From Aliisedimentitalea scapharcae (GTDB taxonomy: Bacteria; Pseudomonadota; Alphaproteobacteria; Rhodobacterales; Rhodobacteraceae): a stretch of 64,000 nucleotides of DNA. The stretch is from assembly GCF_045277565.1 (NCBI RefSeq), contig NZ_CP123584.1, positions 3,224,001 to 3,288,000 on the forward strand. Direction: 5' to 3'. Below the pieces are notes generated by a model. The model ran no database searches, had not been told where the DNA came from, and worked only from the letters and a program-made list of their open reading frames with translations. Shown here in pieces: positions 26,235-35,332 of the stretch. Position numbers and translations under genes: made by a program. Each line of letters begins with the position of its first letter. Position 1 is the first letter of the stretch.

Positions 26235-26576
26235 TCAATCGTAAGCCGCGTCGACAATCATCTCTACTTTCAGCTCGGCGCGGGCCAATTTGGCCTCGCC
26301 ACAGGCACGTGCCGGGGCGTGGCCTTCGGGAACCCAGGCGTTCCAAACCTCGTTCAAACCGGCAAAATCGCTCATATCGACCAGCCAGATGGTCACCCGC
26401 AGCATCTTTTCGCGCGATGATCCGGCCTGGGTCAGCAGCGCGTCGACCCGGCGCAGGCATTCTTCGGTCTGGGCCTGGATCGTGTCGCCTTCGCCAACCT
26501 GGCCCGTAATATAAGCCACGCCGTTGTGTTTCACGATTTTCGAGGACCGGACTCCGGTTTCAATACGTTCGATCAT
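26235..26576 (-). CDS. RidA-family enamine/imine deaminase
   Basis: 113 residues from ATG 26576 (MIERIETGVR). In contrast to the copy at 20619-20984 it keeps the arginine (Arg90 in HAPARACGEAKL) and glutamate (Glu105) that bind substrate in RidA. VGEGDTIQAQTEECLRRVDA and MLRVTIWLVDMSDF are standard for the fold. It is followed by the paired A+T-rich hairpins. Likely detoxifies reactive enamines from PLP enzymes. Confidence 0.88.
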   Translation of the reverse strand: MIERIETGVRSSKIVKHNGVAYITGQVGEGDTIQAQTEECLRRVDALLTQAGSSREKMLRVTIWLVDMSDFAGLNEVWNAWVPEGHAPARACGEAKLARAELKVEMIVDAAYD

Positions 26577-26693
26577 GTGCTGTCCCTCTGTTGATAACGT
26601 TTCACATTGCGCGCTGAATGACCGCAATGCCGGAACACTACAACCATCAAACCCGGCGTCACGGGCGCGCAAAGCGGACAAAGAGGATCAACA

Positions 26694-27263
26694 TTATTCC
26701 TTGATCATCAAAACCCAGCGGGTGCCATCGCTTTGCCAGCCGTTTTTGACCATCGCCCGGGTCGCATTGGCCCGATACCCCATGCGTTCATACAGGGCCC
26801 GCGCGCGGGTATTGTTATCTGCCACCACCAGGCTCATGCCATTGGGCCCCCGGAACTGTTCGGCAAACCCCAGCAAGGCGCTGCCGATCCCTTGCCCGCG
26901 TTGATCAGCCAGAGTCGACAGGACAAAAATATATCCGGTGCCCGGGGCCTCGTGCTCCAATTCCAGCAACGGGCGGAAAGCAGCCGGGGTTGCATCGTCG
27001 ATTTTTTCCGGGTGATCGGGAATGCCATGCGTAATCAAACAGCCGCTGCGACCCGCGTCCGTTTCGGCCACCCATGCCTTGGTATAGGAGATTCCGGCCT
27101 CCTCACCCTGAACCCGATCCAGCGCAAACCCCCAGGCATCCTGTCCCGGGGCCGCCAGTTCAGCCCACATTTGCTTGGCCAGCCCTTCGGTGGCCCGGTC
27201 AATCAGCGGTACAAGGAACTGTGCATCTTCACGGTCAGCACGTCTGATTTTCAGATCGGGCAT
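26694..27263 (-). CDS. GNAT-family N-acetyltransferase
   Basis: 189 residues from ATG 27263. Acetyl-CoA binding motif A is STLADQRGQGIGSALLGFAEQ (R-G-x-G-I-G-S form), followed by LVVADNNTRARALYERMGY (motif B). N-terminal IRRADREDAQFLVPLIDRA fits. Substrate unknown. It lies just downstream of the sox operon on the same strand but separated by a hairpin, so it need not belong to it. Confidence 0.85.
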   Translation of the reverse strand: MPDLKIRRADREDAQFLVPLIDRATEGLAKQMWAELAAPGQDAWGFALDRVQGEEAGISYTKAWVAETDAGRSGCLITHGIPDHPEKIDDATPAAFRPLLELEHEAPGTGYIFVLSTLADQRGQGIGSALLGFAEQFRGPNGMSLVVADNNTRARALYERMGYRANATRAMVKNGWQSDGTRWVLMIKE

Positions 27264-27338
27264 GTGGCACCTCACTTCTCAATGCCCCCAGTATGCCAGA
27301 GGTTGCGCGATCAGCCAAACCAGCCGTTCAGAACGAAG

Positions 27339-27361
27339 CAGGGCGCCGGTTTGGCGCCCTG
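27339..27361. terminator. Terminator-like hairpin downstream of soxF
   Basis: Perfect 9-bp stem CAGGGCGCC / GGCGCCCTG with a 5-base loop, 33 bp after the soxF stop. No T tract on the minus strand, so the call rests on position and stem only. Confidence 0.6.
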
Positions 27362-27393
27362 TGATCAAACCGGTTGAAATAGCCGCGAAAAGC

Positions 27394-28656
27394 TCAGCCA
27401 AACATGTCCGAGGTGATCCCGGCGTACCAGCCGATGCTCTCCTCATATGTGGCTTCGCGCAACTCGCCGCTTTCGCCGGTTTGCGAGATGAACCCGTCGA
27501 CCTTGGCAATCTTCTCTTCGGTCGCCTCGTAGGTGGCGCCAACTTTGACCCCGTCATTGGTGCCGATCAGCGACCAGCAAGTGTTCGAGAATTTGGCTGG
27601 GAACATTTTGGAGTCGGTCAGGGCCGCGCGCACGGCCATGGCGGCCACTTTGGCCTGCGAGTTTGCCGAAAACCCGGATTTGGGCATGTCGCCCTGGGCA
27701 CAGGCGTCACCCAATACATGGATGTTTTCGTCCAATCGGCTTTGCATGGTGCGCCCATCAACCGGTGCCCAATTGCCTTCGGTGATGCCGGCCATTTCAC
27801 AGATTCGACCCGCCTTCATCGCCGGAATGACATTGCAGGCGTCGACCTTGGTCACTTCACCATCAATGGTGACGGTCATGGCACCGGGGTCAACCGACAC
27901 GATGTCGCCACCAAAATCGGGGCCGATCCAATCAATCATGCCATCGTAATGATTGGCCCATCCTTCCTGGAACAGCGCCATCTTGGAAAACTTTGGTTTT
28001 GGATCGGCGATGATGATCTTGGCCGTCGGGTTCCGTTCCTTCAACACATGGGCGATCATCGACACGCGTTCATAGGGGCCCGGAGGGCAGCGGAACGGAT
28101 TGGGTGGCGCGACCATGGCGAATGTGCCGCCTTCGGGCATGGATTCAATCTGGGCCTTGAGCAGTTCGGACTGGGACCCAGCCTTGTAGGCATGGGGCAT
28201 CTTGTTCTGGGCTGTGACGTCCCAGCCTCCGACTGCTCCGTCAATAAAATCAATACCCGGGCTCAGCACCAGCCGGTCATAGGGCAGCCAGGCACCCCCC
28301 GCCAGCGTCACGGTCTTGGCGTCGCGGTCAATCCCGACAGCCCAGTCATGCACCACGTTGATGCCGTATTCGCTGGCCAGTTTGCCATACGAATGGGCGA
28401 TCGAGGACAGTTCGCGGAACCCCCCGATGTAAAGATTGGAAAAGAAGCAGGTGTAATAGCTGCGGCTGGGTTCAACCAGGGTGACATCAATCGCCCCCTT
28501 GGACCCTTTGGCGATATACCGCGCGGCTGTGGCCCCACCAGCACCGCCGCCAATCACCACGACACGGGGTTTGGCCGCACCCAGAACCATGGGGGCCTGA
28601 AGGGCTGCGGCGGCGGCAACGCCGGTGCCCAGGAATGTCCGTCTGTTAAAAGTCAT
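27394..28656 (-). CDS. soxF: Flavocytochrome c sulfide dehydrogenase flavoprotein SoxF
   Basis: 420 residues, Tat signal with RRTF at 5-8. FAD motif VVVIGGGAGGATAARY at 33-48; Cys70 (SYYTCFFSN) matches the covalent FAD site of FCSD and Cys190 (NPFRCPPG) with Cys360 (SNTCWS) match its redox disulfide. With the dihaem cytochrome SoxE it forms a periplasmic sulfide dehydrogenase that in Paracoccus stimulates the Sox system. Last gene of the soxBCDEF stretch; AGGGAGGAG precedes the start. Confidence 0.96.
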   Translation of the reverse strand: MTFNRRTFLGTGVAAAAALQAPMVLGAAKPRVVVIGGGAGGATAARYIAKGSKGAIDVTLVEPSRSYYTCFFSNLYIGGFRELSSIAHSYGKLASEYGINVVHDWAVGIDRDAKTVTLAGGAWLPYDRLVLSPGIDFIDGAVGGWDVTAQNKMPHAYKAGSQSELLKAQIESMPEGGTFAMVAPPNPFRCPPGPYERVSMIAHVLKERNPTAKIIIADPKPKFSKMALFQEGWANHYDGMIDWIGPDFGGDIVSVDPGAMTVTIDGEVTKVDACNVIPAMKAGRICEMAGITEGNWAPVDGRTMQSRLDENIHVLGDACAQGDMPKSGFSANSQAKVAAMAVRAALTDSKMFPAKFSNTCWSLIGTNDGVKVGATYEATEEKIAKVDGFISQTGESGELREATYEESIGWYAGITSDMFG

Positions 28657-28695
28657 GTGGTCTCTCCTCCCTTAAAATGAAACCGCGCCCGAGAG

Positions 28696-29409
28696 TTACT
28701 CGAGCGCGCCAAAAAACGTCGCCAGTGCCGCGATCTCTTCGTCCGACAACCGCCCGGCCATCATCTGCATCACCGGATGCGGACGGATGCCGCGTTTATA
28801 GGCGTGCATGGCAAGCACAAAGTCCTCTTCGTACCACCCGGTGATCACCGGGATCCCGTCATAATCGCCGTCAATCTGATGGCAGGTGGTGCATTCCGTG
28901 GACAGGTATTCGCCGTAATCCGGATCCCCTACAATGGCCAGCACCTCCGGGCTCAGCTCCACCTCTTGCTTCAACGCCGTGGGGGCTGCTTCGGGAATGT
29001 CCTGGGGGCTGGACGAATATGGCCGCAGATAGGCCAGAATATCGCCTCGGTCTCGGGGCTTTTTCAGTCCGCGAAAATCCATGTTGGTGCCCGACACCAA
29101 GACTTTGGGATTGGTCAGATAGGCATCCAGATGTTCCAGATCCCAGACCATCCCGTCCCGACGCGCGCGGTTGATACCTTCGGAATAGGTGAAATCCTGA
29201 AACTGCGCCACGGTGCGATCAAAGATATTATTCAGATGTGGGCCGGTGCCATGTTTGGCCCCCTCGCCCACCATATGACAGCTGCCACATTTCTGCTGAA
29301 ACAGCCGTTCACCACGAATGACGTCGCCAATCTGTGTGGCGTTTTCTTCGGCTATGGCCGCGCCGGTCAGCGCGGCCATGATCACAAATGCTCCTCCCAG
29401 AAACCGCAT
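28696..29409 (-). CDS. soxE: Dihaem c-type cytochrome SoxE
   Basis: 237 residues with a signal peptide (cleavage near 20). Two haem sites: CGSCH at 41-45 with methionine ligand likely at 110, and CTTCH at 173-177. Electron-accepting partner of SoxF. It starts only four bases after the soxD stop and is 39 bp from soxF. Confidence 0.94.
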   Translation of the reverse strand: MRFLGGAFVIMAALTGAAIAEENATQIGDVIRGERLFQQKCGSCHMVGEGAKHGTGPHLNNIFDRTVAQFQDFTYSEGINRARRDGMVWDLEHLDAYLTNPKVLVSGTNMDFRGLKKPRDRGDILAYLRPYSSSPQDIPEAAPTALKQEVELSPEVLAIVGDPDYGEYLSTECTTCHQIDGDYDGIPVITGWYEEDFVLAMHAYKRGIRPHPVMQMMAGRLSDEEIAALATFFGALE

Positions 29410-29413
29410 GGGA

Positions 29414-30457
29414 TCAATCCGCGTACGATTTCAGATAGGCCAGAACCGCGTCGATATCCTTTTCCTTTTTCAAACCCGAAAAGGACATTTTGGTGCCCTT
29501 CATGTATTTCTTGGGCTTGGTCAGGAAGGCAGCCAGTTCTGCGTCGCTCCAGACCAGACCATCTTCGGCGGCGGCCTTCATCGGTTTGGAGTATTTGAAC
29601 CCGTCCACTGCGCCAGCGGCATGCCCGACAATGCCATTCAAAATCGGGCCTGTCTTGTTCTTGGCATCTTCACCCACCTGATGACAGGCTTTGCACTTCT
29701 TGAACACCTTTTCACCCTTGGCGACCAATTCAGGGTCCAGGGCAACGGTTTCCACTACCGGTTCTACTGCAGCCTCTTCCACTGCCGGGGCCGCCTCGTC
29801 GGTTACTGCAGCCGCGTCATCGCCCCCTTCGTCCGGGGTCACGTCCAGCACCATGGCGCGCATGGTGATTTCAACGCTGTCCTTGCAGTTTTCCATGCAG
29901 GGTTCCGGGTTCCAGAAGTGTTTTTCCGCCATTTCCCGATCATCGACGATGAACCCACCCGCATTGGGCATTTCCACATCCAGGAAATTCTCGTTGGACA
30001 GAACGAAATCGTCATCCACCAAATCGTTGGAATACAGAATATAGGCAACCATGGCATAGACATCGTCGGTCGACATTGTCTGGGCCGCGCCAAAGGGCAT
30101 CGACCGGTTCACATAGTCCCATGTGGTCGACAGATACGGCCAATAGGAACCCACGGTTTTCAATGGATCCTTGTCGGCCAACGTGCCTTCGCCGCCAGCC
30201 AGTTTTGGCCAATTGTCCACGCCTTCGGCAAAATCACCGTGGCAGATGGCGCAATTCTCGGCAAAGATCTCTTCGCCGACTTCGACCGACCCAGAGCCGG
30301 CGGGCAGTCCCGTGCCATCCGGGGCCACGTCCTTGTCCCAGGCGGCGATTTCTTCGGGCAGCGCGGCGCGTCCCAGGCCGAATTTGCCAGCCTGAGCCGG
30401 GGCGGCCAACGCCAGCAAGGCGGCTGTGCTGATGATCAGATTACGATACTTCGACAT
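29414..30457 (-). CDS. soxD: Sulfane dehydrogenase cytochrome subunit SoxD
   Basis: 347 residues from ATG 30457, with signal peptide (cleavage near 23). Haem sites CAICH at 69-73 and CKACH at 255-259; the two cytochrome domains are joined by an Ala/Glu/Val-rich linker at about 211-240. SoxD takes the six electrons released by SoxC. The start lies inside the end of soxC (17-bp overlap), which couples their translation. Confidence 0.96.
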   Translation of the reverse strand: MSKYRNLIISTAALLALAAPAQAGKFGLGRAALPEEIAAWDKDVAPDGTGLPAGSGSVEVGEEIFAENCAICHGDFAEGVDNWPKLAGGEGTLADKDPLKTVGSYWPYLSTTWDYVNRSMPFGAAQTMSTDDVYAMVAYILYSNDLVDDDFVLSNENFLDVEMPNAGGFIVDDREMAEKHFWNPEPCMENCKDSVEITMRAMVLDVTPDEGGDDAAAVTDEAAPAVEEAAVEPVVETVALDPELVAKGEKVFKKCKACHQVGEDAKNKTGPILNGIVGHAAGAVDGFKYSKPMKAAAEDGLVWSDAELAAFLTKPKKYMKGTKMSFSGLKKEKDIDAVLAYLKSYAD

Positions 30458-31712
30458 TTTCCGCCTCGCCGTTTGCCTTGACCCACCAGGTCTGGATGCA
30501 GTTGTTGTGATAGATCGAGTTTTCGCCACGCACCGCGCGCAAATCCTGTTTTGATGGCTGCACATAGCCGCTGCTGTCCTTGGCGCGGGCCTGCAACAGC
30601 ATCTCTTCGCCCTGCCAGTTGTAGTCCAGGTAGAACCGGGTCAACGCCTTGTCGGTGCCGGGCGCACCCAGACGCGCCTCGGTCCAGGTCTTGCCACCAT
30701 CGACAGAGACATCCACACCCGTAATCGATCCGCGACCGGACCAGGCCAGACCGGTGATGACCAGCGGGCCATGGCCGTGTTTGATCGGAGCCTGCGGGCT
30801 GGGGCTGGTGACAACCGATTTGGCGTCCATCACCCAGGTCCATTTGCGCGATGTGCCATCTTCGAGCGTGTCGGTGTATTTGCTGGTTTCCTCACGGCTT
30901 TCGATCGCCATTTCGGTAACCTCGATGCGGCGCAACCATTTGATCCACATGTTGCCTTCCCAACCGGGGACAACCAGACGCACGGGATACCCATGTTCCT
31001 TGCGCAGCGCTTCGCCATTGGCCTTGAACGCGACCAATACATCGTCCATCGCCTTGTCCAGCGGGATCGACCGGCCATTGGATGATGCATCGGCCCCTTC
31101 GACATAGACCCATTTACCTGCGGTCTGCACACCGGCCTCTTCCAACAGCGTGCGCAGCGGGATGCCGGAATATTCCATGTTGTGGATCATGCCATGGGTG
31201 AATTGCGCACCGTTCAGCTGGGAACCGGCCCATTCCATGCCGGTGTTGGCCGCGCATTCACAGAAATACACCCGGTTTTCGCGGGGGAAGCGTTCCAGAT
31301 CCTCGTAAGTGAAGACCAGCGGTTGATCGACCAACCCGTTGATCATCAACCGGTAATCTTCCTTGCGCAATTCGATCGCACCCGAATGGTGGCGTTCGAA
31401 CGCACAGCCCTGGGGCGTGATGGTGCCGTCCAGCGCATGGATCGGGGTAAAGTTGATCGAACTGATGGTATCAGCGGTCAGCCATTCCACATTGCGGCGC
31501 ACCACGTCCTGCTCGAATTCAATCGGCATTCCATAAGGCGTGGCATCGACGCCATCGCCCGTGCCGGACGCCCAGTCCTGTAGCTCGGTGATCAGCGGAT
31601 CGGGGCCTGCGGCCTTGGCCGCGGTGGCCGCCACCGCACCTGCGCCAGCCGCTGCTGCACCAGTCAGAAACTGACGGCGCGAAGGGGCCAATGTCTTGGA
31701 GTTTTCACTCAT
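30441..31712 (-). CDS. soxC: Sulfane dehydrogenase molybdenum subunit SoxC
   Basis: 423 residues, sulfite-oxidase family. Tat signal with RRQF at 12-15; molybdopterin-binding cysteine Cys153 in YFCECAANTG; C-terminal dimerisation domain. SoxCD oxidises the sulfane sulfur on SoxY-Cys-S-S so that thiosulfate goes fully to sulfate without sulfur globules. Its presence defines the complete Sox pathway. AAGGAGG precedes the ATG and a SoxR-like palindrome is 28 bp upstream. Confidence 0.97.
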   Translation of the reverse strand: MSENSKTLAPSRRQFLTGAAAAGAGAVAATAAKAAGPDPLITELQDWASGTGDGVDATPYGMPIEFEQDVVRRNVEWLTADTISSINFTPIHALDGTITPQGCAFERHHSGAIELRKEDYRLMINGLVDQPLVFTYEDLERFPRENRVYFCECAANTGMEWAGSQLNGAQFTHGMIHNMEYSGIPLRTLLEEAGVQTAGKWVYVEGADASSNGRSIPLDKAMDDVLVAFKANGEALRKEHGYPVRLVVPGWEGNMWIKWLRRIEVTEMAIESREETSKYTDTLEDGTSRKWTWVMDAKSVVTSPSPQAPIKHGHGPLVITGLAWSGRGSITGVDVSVDGGKTWTEARLGAPGTDKALTRFYLDYNWQGEEMLLQARAKDSSGYVQPSKQDLRAVRGENSIYHNNCIQTWWVKANGEAENVEVS

Positions 31713-31739
31713 GTCGGGTTTGCCTCCTTACATCATGAA

Positions 31740-31755
31740 ATTCACTTGTGTGAAT
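31740..31755. promoter_or_regulatory. SoxR operator candidate upstream of soxC
   Basis: ATTCAC-TTGT-GTGAAT, a perfect 6-bp inverted repeat with 4-bp spacer, 28 bp before the soxC start. Same pattern as at 33532, 35895 and 37343. Confidence 0.7.
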
Positions 31756-31794
31756 TCGTAAGTTCAAAATTTTTTCGGGGTGGCCCCGGACGCC

Positions 31795-33498
31795 TTAGGC
31801 GCCCGCGACCTGAACCGAGGTGTTGGGGGTGACGCTGATGGTGCCCTGTTTGCGGATATGGCTTTCGACCACATCCCAGATCTGGGGCCCTTCGGTGCCT
31901 TCGTTGACGCTGGCCCAGCCGGCGACCACATAGGTCTTGGCCGGGTCGATCTTTTCACCTGTTTTCAGCAATGTCATGTCGCTGATCCGGCTGCCCTGGG
32001 GTTTGGTGATGTCGATGCGATAGCCCATGCCACCGATCCGCACCATATCACCACCCTGTTGGTAATACGGGTCAGGATTGAACAGGTTGTCACCCACGTC
32101 TTCGAGAATGGTATGGATGAATTCACCGGTCATTTCCGTGCGATAGGCCTCGCCATAGCTCATCGAGGTGACGTTCCAGATATCTTCGCGGGTGATCGCC
32201 TGTCCGGGCAGGATCGACGGCCCCCAGCGCACACCGGGCGACATGGCGATGTCAGCCTCACGTTCGCTGATCAGCGCATCACAGATCACGTCGTCCCAGG
32301 TGCCATTGAAATTGCCCCGGCGATACAGCGTGCTGTTGTCGTCCGTATGCCCAATGACTTCGGCCAGCTGATCGGCATAGGGCGCGCGTTGATCGTCGAT
32401 CAGTTTGCTGATCACCGGATCGGGCGCAATCACATCGGAGAAGATCGGGATCAGCTTGTGCTTCAGGCCCATCATCTTGCCATCACGCACGTCCAGATCA
32501 ACGCGGGAGACGAATTTGCCGTTTGAACCGGACGCGATGATATGGGTCTGCCCCACCAGCACGGGTTCGGGTAGCGCGTCATGGGTGTGACCCGACAGGA
32601 TCACGTCAATGCCGGACACACGGCCCGCCATCTTCTTGTCCACATCGAACCCGTTATGGGACAACACGACCACGCATTCGGCACCCATGTCGCGGACTTC
32701 ATCAACCATGGCCTGCATGTTTTCGTCGCGGATACCGAACGAATATTCCGGGAACATCCAGCGCGGGTTGGCGATGGGCATATAGGGAAACGCCTGACCG
32801 ATCACGGCGACTTTGACCCCACCGGTTTCATAGAACTTATACGGCTTGAACAGCTCGGCGGGTTCATCCCATTCCGCGTCAAAGATGTTTTGGCCCAAGG
32901 CCACAAACGGCAACCCTTCGACGATCTCGTTCACGCGCTCGGACCCCAGGGTGAATTCCCAGTGGAATGTCATCGCATCCGGTTTCAGCGCGTTCATCAC
33001 ATTGACCATGTCCTGGCCTTGGGTGTGATGACAGGTATAGGAGCCATGCCATGTGTCCCCCCCATCCAGCAACAGCGCATCAGGGCGATCTGCACGGATC
33101 GAATTGATCACGGTCGACACGCGATCCAGCCCACCAACCCGGCCATAGGTTTTGGCCAGCGATGCGAAATCATTGTAGGTCATCGCATAGGCCGACGGGC
33201 TGCCGTCACTGATGCCGTATGCCTTGCGGAAATCCGCGCCGGTGACATGTGGCATCTGACCTTTGGCCGCGCCCACACCCAGGTTGATCTCCGGTTCGCG
33301 GAAAAAGATCGGCTTCATCTGTGCGTGGATGTCGGTGATGTGGATCAGGCTGACATTGCCAAAGGTTTCGAACTCCAGCAACTGATCCTGCGTCAGCGCC
33401 TGCTGCGCGGCCAGACGCGCCCAATTGCCAAACCCAGACGCGCCAACCATGGCGGATGCGGCCATGGAGACCTGAAGAAAATCACGACGAGAGATCAT
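31795..33498 (-). CDS. soxB: Thiosulfohydrolase SoxB
   Basis: 567 residues. Tat signal RRDF at 4-7. Metallophosphoesterase/5'-nucleotidase fold with dimanganese motifs DIHAQ (56-60), DGGDTWHGS and LSGHTHDALP; the C-terminal domain follows. SoxB removes the terminal sulfonate as sulfate from SoxY-S-S-SO3. A hairpin and a SoxR-like palindrome separate it from soxA, so it probably has its own promoter. Confidence 0.98.
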   Translation of the reverse strand: MISRRDFLQVSMAASAMVGASGFGNWARLAAQQALTQDQLLEFETFGNVSLIHITDIHAQMKPIFFREPEINLGVGAAKGQMPHVTGADFRKAYGISDGSPSAYAMTYNDFASLAKTYGRVGGLDRVSTVINSIRADRPDALLLDGGDTWHGSYTCHHTQGQDMVNVMNALKPDAMTFHWEFTLGSERVNEIVEGLPFVALGQNIFDAEWDEPAELFKPYKFYETGGVKVAVIGQAFPYMPIANPRWMFPEYSFGIRDENMQAMVDEVRDMGAECVVVLSHNGFDVDKKMAGRVSGIDVILSGHTHDALPEPVLVGQTHIIASGSNGKFVSRVDLDVRDGKMMGLKHKLIPIFSDVIAPDPVISKLIDDQRAPYADQLAEVIGHTDDNSTLYRRGNFNGTWDDVICDALISEREADIAMSPGVRWGPSILPGQAITREDIWNVTSMSYGEAYRTEMTGEFIHTILEDVGDNLFNPDPYYQQGGDMVRIGGMGYRIDITKPQGSRISDMTLLKTGEKIDPAKTYVVAGWASVNEGTEGPQIWDVVESHIRKQGTISVTPNTSVQVAGA

Positions 33499-33531
33499 GT
33501 TGGATCAGCTTTCCGTTCTTTCACGCGACAT

Positions 33532-33547
33532 ATTCGCATGTGTGAAT
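33532..33547. promoter_or_regulatory. SoxR operator candidate upstream of soxB
   Basis: ATTCGC-ATGT-GTGAAT, inverted repeat with one mismatched pair, 34 bp before the soxB start. Confidence 0.7.
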
Positions 33548-33563
33548 GTTGTTAAAGCGAGAT

Positions 33564-33593
33564 ACCCCGCGTCACCGGCAGGCAACGCGGGGT
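33564..33593 (-). terminator. Hairpin between soxA and soxB
   Basis: Perfect 9-bp stem ACCCCGCGT / ACGCGGGGT around a 12-base loop, ten bases after the soxA stop. No T tract on the minus strand; it may attenuate read-through or protect the 3' end of the soxXYZA message. Confidence 0.6.
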
Positions 33594-33602
33594 TCAAGTG
33601 GT

Positions 33603-34463
33603 TTAGTTGCGCACCGAAGGCGCTTCGACCGACAGGCCGTTGCCACGGGATGCAACATACAGTTCCAGCGCCACAAAATCGGACGAGCCGGGTTTGTAGG
33701 TTTCGGCACGGGTGTCACGCACACAGCCCTTGAAACGCGCATGTGCGTTATTGAGCTTGGTGTTTTTCAGACGATACACCGGGAACCCGTTGATCTGGCC
33801 TTGGGACAGGTGGTCGGCCCGGATCATGTTGCCATAGTTCTCTTCATGGCAATTCGCACAGGACAGGTCCAGCTGACCGGTGCGGGTGTAATACATGTCC
33901 TTGCCTTTTTCCCAGGTCGCCTGGGCCGGACCGTCAATGGCAACATTGACCGGCATGCCGCGCGACTGAACGCTGATCAGCGCTTCCATCGCGGTCATCT
34001 TGCCGCCAGTGTATTTCCACTTTTCGGCACCCATCTGGTTTTCGCGACAGTCGTTGATCTGATGCGCGAGGGTGCGCACTTCGCCAGCCGCTTCGTTCCA
34101 TTTGGGATAGACGGCGCGCACGCCGGTCATGCTGGACTCGACATCCTCATGGCACGACGCACAGGCCTTTCCTTCGGTCCCGTCAACGGCGTCCCACTGC
34201 TCCAGGGCCTGATCAACAAAGATCATTCCCGGATTGTCGAAATCATCCATCTGCAGTTCCTGGGTTTCATCCGAGCGGTAAATCCAGCCCGACGTCACTT
34301 CGTCCACTGCGCCGTCCAGATGCGCAGGAGCCGGGGCCCGGATAACCATTTTGAGGTCCCCGTTCACCACCAGATCGGCGCTTTCGTCGGCCATGGCGGC
34401 GGTCCCAAAGGCCCCTGCCGCCAAAGCGATGGCTGTGAGGGTGCCCCTCATTGGCTTGATCAT
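33603..34463 (-). CDS. soxA: Cytochrome SoxA, catalytic subunit of SoxAX
   Basis: 286 residues with signal peptide (about 1-25). Dihaem type: CASCH near residue 100 and CANCH near residue 200; the catalytic haem-ligand cysteine is in FKGCVRDTRAE. SoxAX couples thiosulfate to the SoxY cysteine. GGGAGGAAAC precedes the ATG. Order X-Y-Z-A matches Paracoccus. Confidence 0.97.
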   Translation of the reverse strand: MIKPMRGTLTAIALAAGAFGTAAMADESADLVVNGDLKMVIRAPAPAHLDGAVDEVTSGWIYRSDETQELQMDDFDNPGMIFVDQALEQWDAVDGTEGKACASCHEDVESSMTGVRAVYPKWNEAAGEVRTLAHQINDCRENQMGAEKWKYTGGKMTAMEALISVQSRGMPVNVAIDGPAQATWEKGKDMYYTRTGQLDLSCANCHEENYGNMIRADHLSQGQINGFPVYRLKNTKLNNAHARFKGCVRDTRAETYKPGSSDFVALELYVASRGNGLSVEAPSVRN

Positions 34464-34492
34464 GTGCGTTTCCTCCCTGTTCGCGGCGTTAC

Positions 34493-34822
34493 TCAGGCGA
34501 TCTTGACTGATTTTTTGGTGTCATAGACCGACCCATCATCGTCGTACCAGGTGAACACGAAATCACCGGCTTCGGGCACAATGGCCTCGAACTGGACATA
34601 GGGGTTTGTCGAAATCGCCGCTTCCATGGTCATGTCGAGAACCGACTGGCCGTTGAAGTCGACGGTAAAGCGATTGATGATCGACCGCGGGATCAGGTTG
34701 CCTTCCTTGTCCTTGCGCTGACCACTTTCCATCTTGTGGCTGATCAGGGACTTGATGGTGACGGTTTCACCAGCAGCTGCGGACTTTGGAACCTTGACGC
34801 GGGGTTTTACACCGGATGCCAT
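34493..34822 (-). CDS. soxZ: Sulfur carrier complex subunit SoxZ
   Basis: 109 residues, beta-sandwich partner of SoxY (RVKVPKSAAAGETVTIKSLI, HKMESGQRKD, VFTWYDDDGSVYDTKKSV). No signal peptide; it is exported together with SoxY. AAGGAG precedes the ATG. Confidence 0.97.
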   Translation of the reverse strand: MASGVKPRVKVPKSAAAGETVTIKSLISHKMESGQRKDKEGNLIPRSIINRFTVDFNGQSVLDMTMEAAISTNPYVQFEAIVPEAGDFVFTWYDDDGSVYDTKKSVKIA

Positions 34823-34866
34823 ATTGTTTTCTCCTTGATATCAGAAGTTCAGTGAGCGGGCAGCTT

Positions 34867-35283
34867 TTAGCCGCCACAGCCCCCGATGGTCACTTTGACG
34901 GTGGCGCTGGCCTTGGCGAACGACCCGTCTGCCAATTTGGCAATGGCAACAACGTCCTGTGTGCCAGCCAACCGGATCCGTGTCGATGCAGCCTGGGCTC
35001 CGGCCAGCGGACCAAAGTTGAAGGTTGCAACACCCGGTGTCGGGTTTCCTGTGGCCAGGACCATGATCGAAACTGCACCAGGCGCATCCACCGCGATCGG
35101 AACCGTGTTGCCATTTTCAGCGATTTCAGGCGCGGTCAGGGTGATCCCTGCATCCGCCATGTCGGCACCGCCCGTGAATGCGGCAATCTGGTCGTCAGCC
35201 GCGGCGTTCACGCGGAACGGCAGAACGGTGACAACCGCAGCGCCCAAGCCCATGGCCAGGGTTTCGCGACGTGAGAATTCCAT
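34867..35283 (-). CDS. soxY: Sulfur carrier protein SoxY
   Basis: 138 residues from ATG 35283 with a Tat signal (SRRET at 4-8). The C-terminus ends IGGCGG, the swinging arm whose cysteine carries the thiosulfate-derived sulfur through the cycle. AAAGGAG before the start. Followed by soxZ with a 44-bp gap. Confidence 0.98.
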   Translation of the reverse strand: MEFSRRETLAMGLGAAVVTVLPFRVNAAADDQIAAFTGGADMADAGITLTAPEIAENGNTVPIAVDAPGAVSIMVLATGNPTPGVATFNFGPLAGAQAASTRIRLAGTQDVVAIAKLADGSFAKASATVKVTIGGCGG

Positions 35284-35332
35284 CTTCTCTCTCCTTTGAA
35301 TTACGCGAAGGCGGGACAAAGATCCCAGCGCT

